NCBI GenBank assembly: GCA_934254915.1
Contig: CAKQMH010000009.1
Span: 1-64,000, forward strand
Direction: 5' to 3'
From: an uncultured Alphaproteobacteria bacterium
Lineage (GTDB): Bacteria; Pseudomonadota; Alphaproteobacteria; RF32; CAG-239
Length of the DNA: 64,000 nucleotides
Both the position numbers and the translations under genes were made by a program. The notes beneath the pieces are model-generated. The model was not told the origin of the DNA, did not search any database, and was given only the letters and a program-made list of their open reading frames with translations. Numbering within the stretch: the stretch's first letter is position 1; the number at the start of each line of letters is the position of its first letter. This document shows positions 52,301 through 62,471 of this stretch, one piece after another.

Positions 52301-54493
52301 ATGGAAAACTTATTATCAAAAGAAGAGATGGAAGCCGTTATTAATGGCGATCACGGTAATGTTTTTGCCGTGTTGGGTATCCACAAAAATAAAGGTAGCA
52401 AAGAAGTTTTTATTCGTACTTATCAGCCGCATTCCAAGTCCATTGAACTACTTGATTCCGAAGGAAAATCGCTTGGTTTTATGACCAAACTTGATGACCG
52501 CGGATTTTACCAGATTAACCTTGGGGCAATCGAATATTTCGCTTATAAATTCCGTATCGAAAACGACAAAGGACACATTTACGAAGCTGATGATTCGTAT
52601 CGCTTCCCGTCTACTTTGGGCGATATGGATGTCTACCTTTTAGCTGAAGGCAAACACCTTGAAATGTATAAAAAACTAGGCGCTCATCCGGTCGAACTTG
52701 ATGGCGTAAAAGGTGTCAGCTTTGCCGTTTGGGCGCCGAATGCCAAACGCGTCAGTGTGGTTGGTGCATTCAATAATTGGGACGGACGCGTCAATGCTAT
52801 GCGCTGCCATCAAACCTGCGGCGTGTGGGATATTTTTATCCCCGGTATCGGCGAAGGCGAACTGTATAAATACGAAATCAAAACTCATGATGACAACATT
52901 TTAGTCAAGGCTGATCCGGTTGCGTTCTATGCCGAAAAAAGACCTAATACCGCATCGGTTGTCTATGATTTGAATCATTATAATTGGGACGATTCCGGCT
53001 GGATGAATTATCGCGAACAACATAACTCATTTGATCGTCCGATGTCGATTTATGAAGTCCATTTGGGATCATGGCGCCGCAAAGACGGTAATGAATATTT
53101 GAGCTATCGAGAGTTGGCTGATTCGCTGGTTCCGTATGTCGTTAATATGGGTTTTACGCATGTTGAGTTTTTGCCGTTGGCCGAACACCCGCTGGACTGC
53201 TCTTGGGGTTATCAGGTCATCGGAATGTTTGCTCCGACCAGCCGTTTCGGAACTCCTGATGATTTGCGCTATTTGATTGATAAGTTTCACCAGTCTGGCA
53301 TTGCCGTTATTATGGATTGGGTACCGGCACACTTCCCCAAAGACGGACACGGCTTGAATGAATTTGATGGTACGCATTTGTATGAACACGCCGATCCGCG
53401 CAAGGGTGAACACACCGATTGGGGGACTAAAATTTATAACTACGGACGTACTGAAGTTTCTAACTTTTTATGTGCCAGTGCGGTATATTGGCTGAAGGAA
53501 TTTCATATTGACGGTTTGCGTGTTGATGCGGTTGCGTCAATGCTCTATTTGGACTACTCGCGCAAAAACGGCGAATGGATTCCCAACGTCTATGGCGGCA
53601 ATGAAAATATTGAAGCAATTGCGTTCTTGCGCCGGATGAATGAATTGGCTTATTCTGAAGTTAAAGGTGCGTTTACGGTGGCTGAAGAATCAACCGCATG
53701 GCCGATGGTTTCTCGTCCTACTTCCATGGGTGGTTTGGGCTTCGGTTACAAGTGGAATATGGGTTGGATGAACGATACCTTGAAATACATTTCGCATGAA
53801 CCTATTCACCGCAAATATCACCACGGAATGCTGACTTTCGGTTTGTTGTATGCTTTTAATGAAAACTTTATCTTGCCGATTTCGCACGATGAAGTCGTTC
53901 ACGGCAAAGGTTCAATGCTGTCCAAAATGCCGGGCGATGAATGGCAAAAATTTGCTAACCTGCGTGCTTATTACGGCTTTATGTATACTCATCCGGGAAA
54001 GAAATTGTTGTTTATGGGCTGCGAGTTCGGCCAAGACTGGGAATGGAACTCCGAAGAAAGCCTGCGTTGGCATTTGTTGCAATATCCGATGTATAAAGGC
54101 ATGCAAAATTGTGTCCGCGATTTGAACCTTATGTATAAGGGCAATGCTCCTTTATACGAACAGGATTTTGACTATCGCGGTTTTGAGTGGATTGACCATT
54201 CCAATGCCGATGACAGTGTAATTGCTTATATCCGCAAAGGTATTAATCCGGCTGATTATTTGATTGCCATTACCAATTTCACACCGGTAGTTCGCAAAGA
54301 TTATCGCCTTGGGGTTAATGAACTTTGCTCTTATCAAGAAATTTTTAACAGTGATGATGTAAACTATTGGGGAAGCGGAGTTAAGAATGAAGGCTTAATG
54401 TATGCCGAAACCCAAGAGTGGAACTGCAAACCTTATTCTATCCGTGTAACCTTGCCGCCGTTGGCGACCATTGTGCTAAAACCGATAAGATAG
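52301..54493 (+). CDS. glgB: 1,4-alpha-glucan branching enzyme
   Basis: The 730-residue GH13 enzyme makes alpha-1,6 branches in glycogen. It has N-terminal CBM48-type domains, then the catalytic barrel with the nucleophile Asp in DGLRVDAVASMLYLDYSR, the acid Glu in TVAEESTAWP, and ISHDEVVHGKGSM for the transition-state Asp. The length is normal for GlgB. AAGGAAA precedes the ATG. It is the first gene of a three-gene glycogen unit with glgX 13 bp downstream. Confidence 0.95.
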   Translation: MENLLSKEEMEAVINGDHGNVFAVLGIHKNKGSKEVFIRTYQPHSKSIELLDSEGKSLGFMTKLDDRGFYQINLGAIEYFAYKFRIENDKGHIYEADDSYRFPSTLGDMDVYLLAEGKHLEMYKKLGAHPVELDGVKGVSFAVWAPNAKRVSVVGAFNNWDGRVNAMRCHQTCGVWDIFIPGIGEGELYKYEIKTHDDNILVKADPVAFYAEKRPNTASVVYDLNHYNWDDSGWMNYREQHNSFDRPMSIYEVHLGSWRRKDGNEYLSYRELADSLVPYVVNMGFTHVEFLPLAEHPLDCSWGYQVIGMFAPTSRFGTPDDLRYLIDKFHQSGIAVIMDWVPAHFPKDGHGLNEFDGTHLYEHADPRKGEHTDWGTKIYNYGRTEVSNFLCASAVYWLKEFHIDGLRVDAVASMLYLDYSRKNGEWIPNVYGGNENIEAIAFLRRMNELAYSEVKGAFTVAEESTAWPMVSRPTSMGGLGFGYKWNMGWMNDTLKYISHEPIHRKYHHGMLTFGLLYAFNENFILPISHDEVVHGKGSMLSKMPGDEWQKFANLRAYYGFMYTHPGKKLLFMGCEFGQDWEWNSEESLRWHLLQYPMYKGMQNCVRDLNLMYKGNAPLYEQDFDYRGFEWIDHSNADDSVIAYIRKGINPADYLIAITNFTPVVRKDYRLGVNELCSYQEIFNSDDVNYWGSGVKNEGLMYAETQEWNCKPYSIRVTLPPLATIVLKPIR

Positions 54494-54506
54494 TAAAGGA
54501 TAGCTT

Positions 54507-56585
54507 ATGTCAAATTTCAAACCTTCGAACGGAAACGCTGCTCCTCTGGGGGCAAGTTATGACGGGAAGGGAGTGAATTTTGCACTGTTTTCGGCTCATG
54601 CTGAAAAAGTCGAATTATGCTTGTTTAATGAGTCCGGATTGGAAGAACTGGAACGTTATCCCATAACCTCTAATGACCATAATATTTGGCACATCTATCT
54701 TGCCGGTGTCAAACCCGGACAAGTTTATGGCTATCGTGTCTATGGTCCGTACCGACCGGAAAGCGGCTTGCGTTTTAATCATCATAAATTGTTGCTTGAC
54801 CCCTATGGCCGAAAGATTATCGGCGAACTGATTTGGGATAAGGCTATTTTCGGTTATGATATCGACAGCCCTGATAAAGACTTGTCGTTCAGCACATTGG
54901 ATTCTGCACCTTATGTTCCCAAGTCGGTTGTGGTTGATAACAGTTATGATTGGGCGGACGATAAGTCGCCGCAGACGCCGCCGGAAAAGACCGTAATCTA
55001 TGAAACCCATTTGCGTGGGTATACCAAACTTAATCCCTATGTGCCGGATGCCAAGCGAGGTACATTTGCCGGCTTTGCCAATTTGTCGGTCATTAATTAT
55101 GTTAAATGGCTGGGTGTTACCGCGGTAGAGTTTTTGCCGGTTCACGCCTTTTTCGGACACCGCCGCAAAAAAGGTCTGATTGCCGACAATTATTGGGGCT
55201 ATGAAAGTTTTAGTTATTTCGCCCCCGAACCGTCATATCTGTACGGGACTGATATCAGCGAAGTTAAGGATATGGTTAAGGAACTTCACCGCCACGGCTT
55301 GGAGGTGTATCTTGATGTGGTTTATAATCATACCGGTGAAGGCAATCAGTTAGGTCCGACCCTGTGCTATCGCGGAATTGACAACAGTTCTTATTATACG
55401 CTTAATCCTGACAATCCGCGTTACTATTATGATTCCACCGGTTGTGGTGCATCATTCAATTTGCAAAATCCGTACGCGTTACGCTTGGTAATGGATTCGC
55501 TGCGCTATTGGGTGCAGGAAATGCATGTCGATGGTTTCCGTTTTGATTTAGCACCGTCATTGTCGCGTCAAAGAACATCATTTACGCAAGAAAGCGGTTT
55601 TATGTATGCTATCGCGCAAGATCCGGTTTTGCAAAAAGTTAAATTAATCGCCGAACCTTGGGATATCGGTTTTGCCGGATATCAGGTCGGGGCATTCTTA
55701 CCCGGCTGGTTGGAGTGGAATGACAAATATCGCGATAATATCCGCCGGTTTTGGAAAGGTGATAACGGTCAGGTTGCCGAAATGGCCAGCCGTTTAACCG
55801 GTTCAAGCGATGTCTTTAATTATAACAATCGCAATATCTGGAGCAGTGTCAATTTTCTGACTGCGCACGACGGTTTTAACTTACGGGATTTAGTCAGCCA
55901 TAATCAAAAACACAATTCGGGAAACGGCGAAAACAATCGTGACGGCACGGATTCAAATTGGAGCTGGAATTCGGGAGCGGAAGGGGAAAGTGATAATCCT
56001 TTAGTGGTCGAAAATCGGCTGATGCGCGCTCGCGCTATGGTCGCAACTTTACTGCTGTCGTTCGGAACGCCGATGATGGTTGCCGGTGATGAGCTGGCGC
56101 ATAGCCAAATAGGCAACAACAATCCGTATTGTCAGGATAATGCCATAACCTGGCTTAGTTGGGAAGGTGTCAGTGCCAAGCACAAAGCTTTTACTCGCTA
56201 TGTGCGCCGCGTCATCAATCTTCGTCGCAAGCTAAAGATTTTTGAACGTCATCAGTTTTTCAAAGGTAAGCCGGTTGATAAAAAAGGTCTCAAGGACATT
56301 ATGTGGTACACCGAAGGCGGACGTGAATTTCATTCGGAAGATTGGCATGATTCCAATCGTAAAGCACTGTCTTATTGCGTTAACGCCGGTTCAAAATTAA
56401 TTTTGGCTGTTTTTAATGGCAACTACCAACCTCTTAATTGGAAATTGCCGGATTTAGATGTGACGGGGAAATGGTCGTTGTTGCTTGACAGTTCGGAGAA
56501 ATTTGCCGCCGACCATGGTATCGAACAAGGTAAAACCATCAAAGTTCCGGGGTGGAGTGTGTTGGTTTTCGAGATAAAAAAATAA
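54507..56585 (+). CDS. glgX: Glycogen debranching enzyme (isoamylase type)
   Basis: The 692-residue GH13 enzyme hydrolyses alpha-1,6 branches of limit glycogen. It has a CBM48 domain at 10-110, a catalytic barrel with VDGFRFDLAPSL, the acid Glu in LIAEPWDIG, and LTAHDGFNLRD. The NSGNGENNRDGTDSNWSWNS loop is typical of GlgX. The gene lies between glgB and malQ, 13 and 18 bp apart. AAAGGATAG precedes the ATG. It releases short chains for malQ. Confidence 0.94.
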   Translation: MSNFKPSNGNAAPLGASYDGKGVNFALFSAHAEKVELCLFNESGLEELERYPITSNDHNIWHIYLAGVKPGQVYGYRVYGPYRPESGLRFNHHKLLLDPYGRKIIGELIWDKAIFGYDIDSPDKDLSFSTLDSAPYVPKSVVVDNSYDWADDKSPQTPPEKTVIYETHLRGYTKLNPYVPDAKRGTFAGFANLSVINYVKWLGVTAVEFLPVHAFFGHRRKKGLIADNYWGYESFSYFAPEPSYLYGTDISEVKDMVKELHRHGLEVYLDVVYNHTGEGNQLGPTLCYRGIDNSSYYTLNPDNPRYYYDSTGCGASFNLQNPYALRLVMDSLRYWVQEMHVDGFRFDLAPSLSRQRTSFTQESGFMYAIAQDPVLQKVKLIAEPWDIGFAGYQVGAFLPGWLEWNDKYRDNIRRFWKGDNGQVAEMASRLTGSSDVFNYNNRNIWSSVNFLTAHDGFNLRDLVSHNQKHNSGNGENNRDGTDSNWSWNSGAEGESDNPLVVENRLMRARAMVATLLLSFGTPMMVAGDELAHSQIGNNNPYCQDNAITWLSWEGVSAKHKAFTRYVRRVINLRRKLKIFERHQFFKGKPVDKKGLKDIMWYTEGGREFHSEDWHDSNRKALSYCVNAGSKLILAVFNGNYQPLNWKLPDLDVTGKWSLLLDSSEKFAADHGIEQGKTIKVPGWSVLVFEIKK

Positions 56586-56603
56586 TCGCTGAGGAGCTTT
56601 TTG

Positions 56604-58751
56604 ATGAATCAGAATTTACAGGGTCTCGCCCAAAAATTAGGATTAGCCGACCGGTTTACCGATGCCGGTATAATGCGCCGTGAATATACGGTCAGTGATG
56701 AAACGCTGAAATTTTTTATCAAAACTTTGGGCTATAATGCTGATGATGAGGCTCATATTGCAGCTTCTTTCTCCAAACTTGCCGACAATGAGTGGAAACT
56801 TGGTTTTGAACCGGTTTGCGTCGTTGCTGCAGATAAAGTCGAGCTGCGCGTGGTTCTGCCCGAAGATGTCGCCCACGAATATTTTGCTTTGCGTCTTAGT
56901 TCGCATGATGACAATCAAAAACAGGATGTTTCTTTTGAGGTTGCGGATGATGAGCAAACCGCGGTTGTCAAAAATAAAAAATTGCGCCGTTTGACAATCC
57001 GAATTAATACATCGCTGCCGATTGGTTACTACGATGTAAGGTTAGGCGTAGCAGGTAAAAACTATAAAACTCTGCTGGCGGTTTGTCCGCTGCGTTGTTA
57101 TGAAGCTCCGGCGATGGCTAATAAGCTTTGGGGATTTGCCGTGCAGTTGTATTCGGTCAAAAGCCAACGCAATTGGGGCGTCGGCGATTTTACCGATTTG
57201 TGCAATTTGGTAAGAATTTGTTCGCGTGCCGGTGCGGCCGTCATCGGGCTGAACCCGCTTAATACCTTAATGCACAATTTTCCGGAAGATGCCAGCCCGT
57301 ATCTTTCTATCAGCCGCTTGTTTCTGAATCCTATTTATATTGATGTTGAAGAAGTACCGGAATTTACCGCGGAAGATAAGGCTGAGGTCGATTCGGAGCT
57401 GCCGGATTTGCGTGCTTCGGAGTTGATTCAATACACTAAGGTTTATAACTTGAAAATGCGGATGCTGGAGCGTTGCTATGCTCGTTTCAGCGCCGGCTTA
57501 AATCAGGAACGGCAGGCGGCTTTTCGAGCCTTTTGTCAGGAACAGGGCGAGGATTTACATAAGCTGGCCGTATTCCAGACTGTTTATGATGAAATGTGCC
57601 ATAAAGTTTGGGGCGGGTGGTGTGCATGGCCTAAGGAATTGCAAAACCCCGATAATCCCGAAGTGCAAAAATATGCCGAAGAGCATAAGGAAAAAGTCGG
57701 ATTTTTTAAGTATTTACAATTTGAGGCCGCTCGCCAACTTAATCGGGCACAAAATCTGGTGCGTGAATTAGGGCTTGGCATCGGCTTTTATCGTGATTTG
57801 GCCGTGGGGGTCGGTAAGGACAGTGCCGAGTTATGGAGCAATCCGCAGTTGTTTATTCCGAAAGTCGGTGCCGGTGCGCCGCCTGACGCGTTTTTCCCCA
57901 CCGGGCAAAAATGGTGCTTGGGCGCTTTTAATCCTTTCAAGCTGAAAGAAAATCGCTATGAGGCTTTTTTGAAAATTTTACGCGCCAATATGAAAAATGC
58001 CGGAGCGTTGCGGATTGACCACGTTATGAGCCTGATGCGTTTATATCTTATTCCCGATAAATCCGAGCAGGGGACATATTTGTATTATAATTTTGCCGAT
58101 ATGCTTAATCTGGTGGCCTTGGAAAGTCATCTTAATCATTGTGCGGTTGTCGGCGAAAGTATCGGTAATGTACCTGAGGGTTTTTTGGAGATATTGCGCG
58201 AACGCAATGTTCATTCACTCAGTGTATTGTGGGCTGAACGCTATGATTCGGGGTGGGGCGATTTCATCTCGCCTTCGGGATATCCGGCTACGGCTTTTAC
58301 ATCGGTTGGTACGCATGATATGGCGCCTTTGCGGATGTGGTGGTTCGGTTATGATATCGAGTTGAGCCGCTCTTTGGGGTTGATAGCCACGGAGGAAGAT
58401 AAGCAAAACGCATACCATAAGCGCGAGCTTGATCGCTGGAAACTGTTATTTGCTTTAGACAGCAATGCTGTTTGGCCGCAGGATAACCTGCGCAAAGCCA
58501 ATTATATTTACGGCGAGGCTTATCCTGAGGGAATTGAGGAAGCGGTTCATCGCTTTGTTTCCCGCAGTGCTTCACAGGTCTTTTTGGCGCAGCTGGAAGA
58601 TATTTTGCATGTCGAAAAACTGCAAAATCTTCCCGGCACTGATCGCGACAAACATCCGAATTGGCGGCGCAAACTTCCGGTCGATTTGGAAAAACTGGAA
58701 AATGATATTGCCTATATCCGTAATATTGCTGCTATCAAAAAGGAACGTTAA
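56604..58751 (+). CDS. malQ: 4-alpha-glucanotransferase (amylomaltase)
   Basis: The 715-residue GH77 enzyme transfers maltodextrin segments. It has an N-terminal extra domain of about 170 residues, then the barrel with NWGVGDF and INPLNTLM-like (GLNPLNTLMH) regions, the nucleophile Asp in LRIDHVMSLMR, and the acid Glu in VVGESIGNVPEG. It closes with SVGTHDMAPLRMWW. A TTG precedes the ATG by one codon; GAGGAG is eight bases from the ATG. It is the last gene of the glycogen unit; no glgP, glgA or glgC is present in the window. Confidence 0.94.
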   Translation: MNQNLQGLAQKLGLADRFTDAGIMRREYTVSDETLKFFIKTLGYNADDEAHIAASFSKLADNEWKLGFEPVCVVAADKVELRVVLPEDVAHEYFALRLSSHDDNQKQDVSFEVADDEQTAVVKNKKLRRLTIRINTSLPIGYYDVRLGVAGKNYKTLLAVCPLRCYEAPAMANKLWGFAVQLYSVKSQRNWGVGDFTDLCNLVRICSRAGAAVIGLNPLNTLMHNFPEDASPYLSISRLFLNPIYIDVEEVPEFTAEDKAEVDSELPDLRASELIQYTKVYNLKMRMLERCYARFSAGLNQERQAAFRAFCQEQGEDLHKLAVFQTVYDEMCHKVWGGWCAWPKELQNPDNPEVQKYAEEHKEKVGFFKYLQFEAARQLNRAQNLVRELGLGIGFYRDLAVGVGKDSAELWSNPQLFIPKVGAGAPPDAFFPTGQKWCLGAFNPFKLKENRYEAFLKILRANMKNAGALRIDHVMSLMRLYLIPDKSEQGTYLYYNFADMLNLVALESHLNHCAVVGESIGNVPEGFLEILRERNVHSLSVLWAERYDSGWGDFISPSGYPATAFTSVGTHDMAPLRMWWFGYDIELSRSLGLIATEEDKQNAYHKRELDRWKLLFALDSNAVWPQDNLRKANYIYGEAYPEGIEEAVHRFVSRSASQVFLAQLEDILHVEKLQNLPGTDRDKHPNWRRKLPVDLEKLENDIAYIRNIAAIKKER

Positions 58752-58776
58752 ACATTCTTCTTTGATGATAAAAAAC

Positions 58777-58805
58777 TTGTGAAATATTAAAAAATGCCCT
58801 ATATA
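58777..58805 (+). promoter_or_regulatory. Sigma-70-like promoter for yajC-secD-secF
   Basis: TTGTGA (58777-58782) and TATATA (58800-58805) are 17 bp apart, about 50 bp upstream of yajC. Confidence 0.5.
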
Positions 58806-58858
58806 AGCAAAAGAACTTGGTATATAGTAATGCAAAAATAATATTTTAGGAGAAGAAA

Positions 58859-59239
58859 ATGTTTATAAATCCTGCTTTTGCACAAACAGCCGGTGCTGCT
58901 GCCGAAGGTTCTCTTTCCGGCACGCTGATTCAGTTGGGATTAATCTTTTTAATCTTTTATTTGCTGTTAATTCGTCCGCAACAGAAAAAAATTAAACAGC
59001 ATGAAGCGATGCTCGCCACTATCAAAAAAGGCGATAAAATTATTACCGGCGGCGGTGTTTATGCCAAAGTCGTCAATGCGGATGATCCGGTTGATTTGCA
59101 AGTTGAAATCGCTAATGGTGTTGTCGTGACCGTTAACCGCGGGATGGTTCGCGAACTGTTATCCGATGTTGCAAAAGTTGAAGCTAAACCCGCAGCTAAA
59201 AAAGTTAAGGCTGCTAACTCTAACAAAGCAAAAAAATAA
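58859..59239 (+). CDS. yajC: Preprotein translocase accessory subunit YajC
   Basis: The 126-residue protein has one membrane segment (about 25-42, LIFLIFYLLLIRPQQKK) and a cytoplasmic domain with GDKIITGGGVYAKVV. It associates with SecDF in the Sec holo-translocon. The N-terminus includes FAQTAGAAAEG. It ends in a Lys-rich tail. AGGAGAAGAAA precedes the ATG. secD lies 12 bp downstream. Confidence 0.93.
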   Translation: MFINPAFAQTAGAAAEGSLSGTLIQLGLIFLIFYLLLIRPQQKKIKQHEAMLATIKKGDKIITGGGVYAKVVNADDPVDLQVEIANGVVVTVNRGMVRELLSDVAKVEAKPAAKKVKAANSNKAKK

Positions 59240-59251
59240 AAAGGCAATCTC

Positions 59252-60796
59252 ATGTACAAACTATCTAAATCAAGAGTTTTGATTATTCTTGCTATTTGTG
59301 CCGTCGGTGTCTTTTTTGCCATTCCTAATGTGATAAGCAATAAAGATGCTTTGCCCAAATGGTGGCAGCCGGTTAATCTCGGCTTGGATTTGCAGGGTGG
59401 TTCTAACTTGCTGCTGCAGGTTAAAATCGACGATGTCGTCAAGGAAAGAATGTCATCAATTGAAGATTCTGCTCGTCAAATTTTGCGCGAGAATAAAATC
59501 CGTTATCAGAATCTGCAAGCCGGAGCAGCTTCGGTTAAGGTCAAAATTGATAACCTTAATGCTCGTAACAAAGCAGCCTCACTGTTCCGTAAAATCGACA
59601 GCGGCATTGAGGTTACTGAAACCGAAGACGGAAATTTGGAAATTGCCTATAATGACGTTGAATTAAATAAACTCAAAATGCGCGTGGTCGATCAGTCGAT
59701 TGAAATCGTCCGCCGCCGTATTGACGAACTCGGGACTAAAGAACCGGTTATTCAAAGTCAAGGTACTGACCGTATTGTTGTCCAGCTACCTGGTTTACAA
59801 AACCCCGAATATGTTAAAACCCTGTTAGGTAAAACCGCTAAAATGTCATTCCACTTGGTTGACAGCCGTTCGACAGCGGCTGAAGCCCGCCGTGGTAAAT
59901 TATCCGCTACTTCTAAACTGGCTCAAGGTTCGGAAGGTGAATATTATGTCATCAGCCGCAAGCCGATTATCGGGGGTGAAAATCTGGTCGATGCTCAGCC
60001 GTCATTCCAGGAAGGCGAACCGGTTGTAAGCTTTAAGTTTAACTCTTTGGGTGGCAAAAAATTCGGCGAAGTTACCAAAAATAATATCGGTGAAAGATTA
60101 GCCATTGTTTTGGATAACGAAGTTATTTCTGCTCCGACGATTCAAAGCGCTATTATGGGTGGTTCGGGCATCATCAGCGGCAGCTTTACGGTTAAATCGG
60201 CTAACGACTTAGCTTTGTTGCTGCGTTCCGGTGCATTGCCTGCGCCGTTGGAGGTTTTGGAAGAAAGAACCGTCGGCGCCGGCTTGGGTGCTGATTCCAT
60301 TCGCGAAGGTATTGTCGCTTCCCTTATCGGGCTTGTAGCCGTTGTGGTCTTTATGGTTGCCGCTTATGGTTTGTTTGGCGTCTTCACCACCATTACCGTT
60401 TTTGCCAACCTGATTTTGATGTTGGGTGCGTTGAGCTTTATGGGTGCAACCTTAACTCTCCCCGGAATCGCCGGTATTATCTTGACTATCGGTATGGCGG
60501 TTGATGCCAATGTGCTGATTTTTGAAAGAATGCGTGAGGAAGTCAAAGCCGGACGTTCGACTAAAGACGCCGCTGATGCCGGATTTACCGAAGCTTGGGC
60601 GACTATTGTCGATTCAAACCTGACAACTTTGGTCGCGGCGGTTGTTTTGTTCTATTTCGGAACCGGTCCGGTCAGAGGTTTTGCCGTTACATTGGCTATC
60701 GGTATTGCAACCTCAATGTTTACTTCGGTAACCGTCACTCGCTTAATTATCACCAGCTGGCTGCAAAAGTATAAGCCGACCAGACTGCCAATCTAA
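59252..60796 (+). CDS. secD: Protein translocase subunit SecD
   Basis: The 514-residue RND-superfamily protein uses the proton gradient to complete protein export. It has a first membrane segment, the D1 signature LGLDLQGGSNLLLQV, the P1 periplasmic domain, then five C-terminal membrane segments with GMAVDANVLIFERMREE. The length is normal. secF follows 18 bp downstream. Confidence 0.95.
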   Translation: MYKLSKSRVLIILAICAVGVFFAIPNVISNKDALPKWWQPVNLGLDLQGGSNLLLQVKIDDVVKERMSSIEDSARQILRENKIRYQNLQAGAASVKVKIDNLNARNKAASLFRKIDSGIEVTETEDGNLEIAYNDVELNKLKMRVVDQSIEIVRRRIDELGTKEPVIQSQGTDRIVVQLPGLQNPEYVKTLLGKTAKMSFHLVDSRSTAAEARRGKLSATSKLAQGSEGEYYVISRKPIIGGENLVDAQPSFQEGEPVVSFKFNSLGGKKFGEVTKNNIGERLAIVLDNEVISAPTIQSAIMGGSGIISGSFTVKSANDLALLLRSGALPAPLEVLEERTVGAGLGADSIREGIVASLIGLVAVVVFMVAAYGLFGVFTTITVFANLILMLGALSFMGATLTLPGIAGIILTIGMAVDANVLIFERMREEVKAGRSTKDAADAGFTEAWATIVDSNLTTLVAAVVLFYFGTGPVRGFAVTLAIGIATSMFTSVTVTRLIITSWLQKYKPTRLPI

Positions 60797-60814
60797 CAGA
60801 AAGGAATTTTTCAG

Positions 60815-61756
60815 ATGTTGAAAGTTTTTAAATGGGTCACCAAAGATACGACCATTGACTTTATGAAAGGCAGAAAGTTCACTTATGCTCTGTCCACAAT
60901 TATGGTGTTGCTGTCTATTGCCAGTATCGCTTTTAAGGGCTTCAATTATGGTATCGACTTTTCCGGCGGTATCTTAATGGAACTTAAGAGTGAAAATCCG
61001 ATAGATGTTGAAACCTTGCGCGCGCAATTAAGCCATGTTGACTTAGACGATGTTAATATTCAAACCATCGGTGAAGTCGGCGATGAGGTTATGATTCGCG
61101 CTCAGGCTAAAGGACTGGATGAAAAAGAACAAATGGCCGCCGTCAACCAAATCAAATCGACATTGGGTGCTGAATATGACTACCGCCGTGTAGAATTAGT
61201 CGGCCCGCAAGTCGGCAGTGAGCTGAAAAAAGCCGGTATTGTCGCCTCTTTGATTGCCGTGTTTGCGATTACGGCCTACATTTGGTTTCGCTTTGAGTGG
61301 CAATTTGCTCTTGGCGCTATGATCGGCTTAATTCACGATATTTTGGTCACGGTTGGTTTATTGTCATTTTTGAATTTTGACTTTAGCTTAACCACTATTG
61401 CCGCAATTTTAACTCTTGCCGGTTACTCAGTTAATGATACGGTGGTTACCTATGACCGTATTCGTGAAAATTTGCGCAAGTTTAAGAAAATGCCGCAATA
61501 TGAATTGTTGAACAAGAGTATTAATGACATTTTCTCGCGTACTATTTTGACCGGATGCACAACTCTCCTGGCGGCAGCAGCGCTGCTGATTTGGGGTGGT
61601 GATACACTCCGCAGTTTCTCCTTCACGATTGTGTTCGGCGTAATTGTCGGAACATATTCGTCCATCTACGTTTCCGGCGTGTTCTTAAATCTGTTCGACC
61701 TTCGGGCTTCGCAGGATGAACGAGTTATCAACCCGTTTGGAAATGTCAAAGACTAG
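60815..61756 (+). CDS. secF: Protein translocase subunit SecF
   Basis: The 313-residue protein has six membrane segments. FNYGIDFSGGILMEL is the D1 counterpart, and AGYSVNDTVVTYDRIRENLRK is the conserved D4/D5 region. It forms the SecDF complex with the previous gene. AGAAAGGAA precedes the ATG. A terminator follows. Confidence 0.95.
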   Translation: MLKVFKWVTKDTTIDFMKGRKFTYALSTIMVLLSIASIAFKGFNYGIDFSGGILMELKSENPIDVETLRAQLSHVDLDDVNIQTIGEVGDEVMIRAQAKGLDEKEQMAAVNQIKSTLGAEYDYRRVELVGPQVGSELKKAGIVASLIAVFAITAYIWFRFEWQFALGAMIGLIHDILVTVGLLSFLNFDFSLTTIAAILTLAGYSVNDTVVTYDRIRENLRKFKKMPQYELLNKSINDIFSRTILTGCTTLLAAAALLIWGGDTLRSFSFTIVFGVIVGTYSSIYVSGVFLNLFDLRASQDERVINPFGNVKD

Positions 61757-61771
61757 GCTTATAATCAACTG

Positions 61772-61812
61772 ATAAATGCCGCAGCTTCAAAGTTGCGGCA
61801 TTTATTTTTTAT
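61772..61812 (+). terminator. Intrinsic terminator after secF
   Basis: ATAAATGCCGCA pairs with TGCGGCATTTAT and is followed by TTTTTT; A-rich on the other side, so it may also serve the convergent gene. Confidence 0.85.
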
Positions 61813-61825
61813 AAGTAAAGAAAAT

Positions 61826-62467
61826 TTATTTGGCGGTATAAATTCGCATATTTTTGATATTCACCGCGGCCGGATGATCAGGCAGACCGCTCAAAAGAAT
61901 ATTGAATAAAGCTTTTTTGCCTGTTCCTTCCGGAAATTCTTGCTGCCAAATGGTCGTGTCTTGCCAGTTCAAGGCCATGCGGTTAGCATATTTTTCAAAA
62001 CTTAAGGTGTAGAAAACATCCGGTTTCCAGATTCCACCGCTGCTTTCGGCAATAAGTTTGCCGTTGTTATGAACTCTTAAGCGATAACCTTCATCAGGCA
62101 TTTGTCGCATTTCAAAACTGTAATTTTCGCCATTGGCACTGTTCACGACAATAAATTTCACAATGCCGGATTGCGTCAGACTCATTAAATCAAATTTAAC
62201 AATGAAGTCAGTGCGGAATTTTTGCGGTAAAGTCAGCGAAACACCTTCTGAGCCGATGCTTTCCTGCATATAAAAAACTTTTTTGTTGATTTCCGAAATC
62301 GATTCGCCGCGATTATTCAGCCATTGCTGCAGCTCTGTTGCCGCAACTCTTCTTCCGCTCAAGCCGTTAAGCATATCTTTGCTGGTTTTGAGCTGATTGT
62401 TAATTACAACGGCTGAAACCGACCCGATAAGAATTGCTGCTGCACTCCAAAGTAAATATCGTTTCAT
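61826..62467 (-). CDS. Exported protein, possibly concanavalin-like beta-sandwich
   Basis: The 213-residue protein has an N-terminal membrane anchor or signal (MKRYLLWSAAAILIGSVSAVV) and a beta-rich rest, with FIVKFDLMSLTQSGIVKFIV and YTLSFEKYANRMALNWQD, the pattern of LamG or DUF1080-like beta sandwiches. A longer start at 62491 lies within trpS; ATG 62467 is used since GGAAG lies eight bases upstream. The gene is 4 bp after the trpS stop, so the two are coupled. The function is unknown. Confidence 0.6.
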   Translation of the reverse strand: MKRYLLWSAAAILIGSVSAVVINNQLKTSKDMLNGLSGRRVAATELQQWLNNRGESISEINKKVFYMQESIGSEGVSLTLPQKFRTDFIVKFDLMSLTQSGIVKFIVVNSANGENYSFEMRQMPDEGYRLRVHNNGKLIAESSGGIWKPDVFYTLSFEKYANRMALNWQDTTIWQQEFPEGTGKKALFNILLSGLPDHPAAVNIKNMRIYTAK

Positions 62468-62471
62468 AGGC

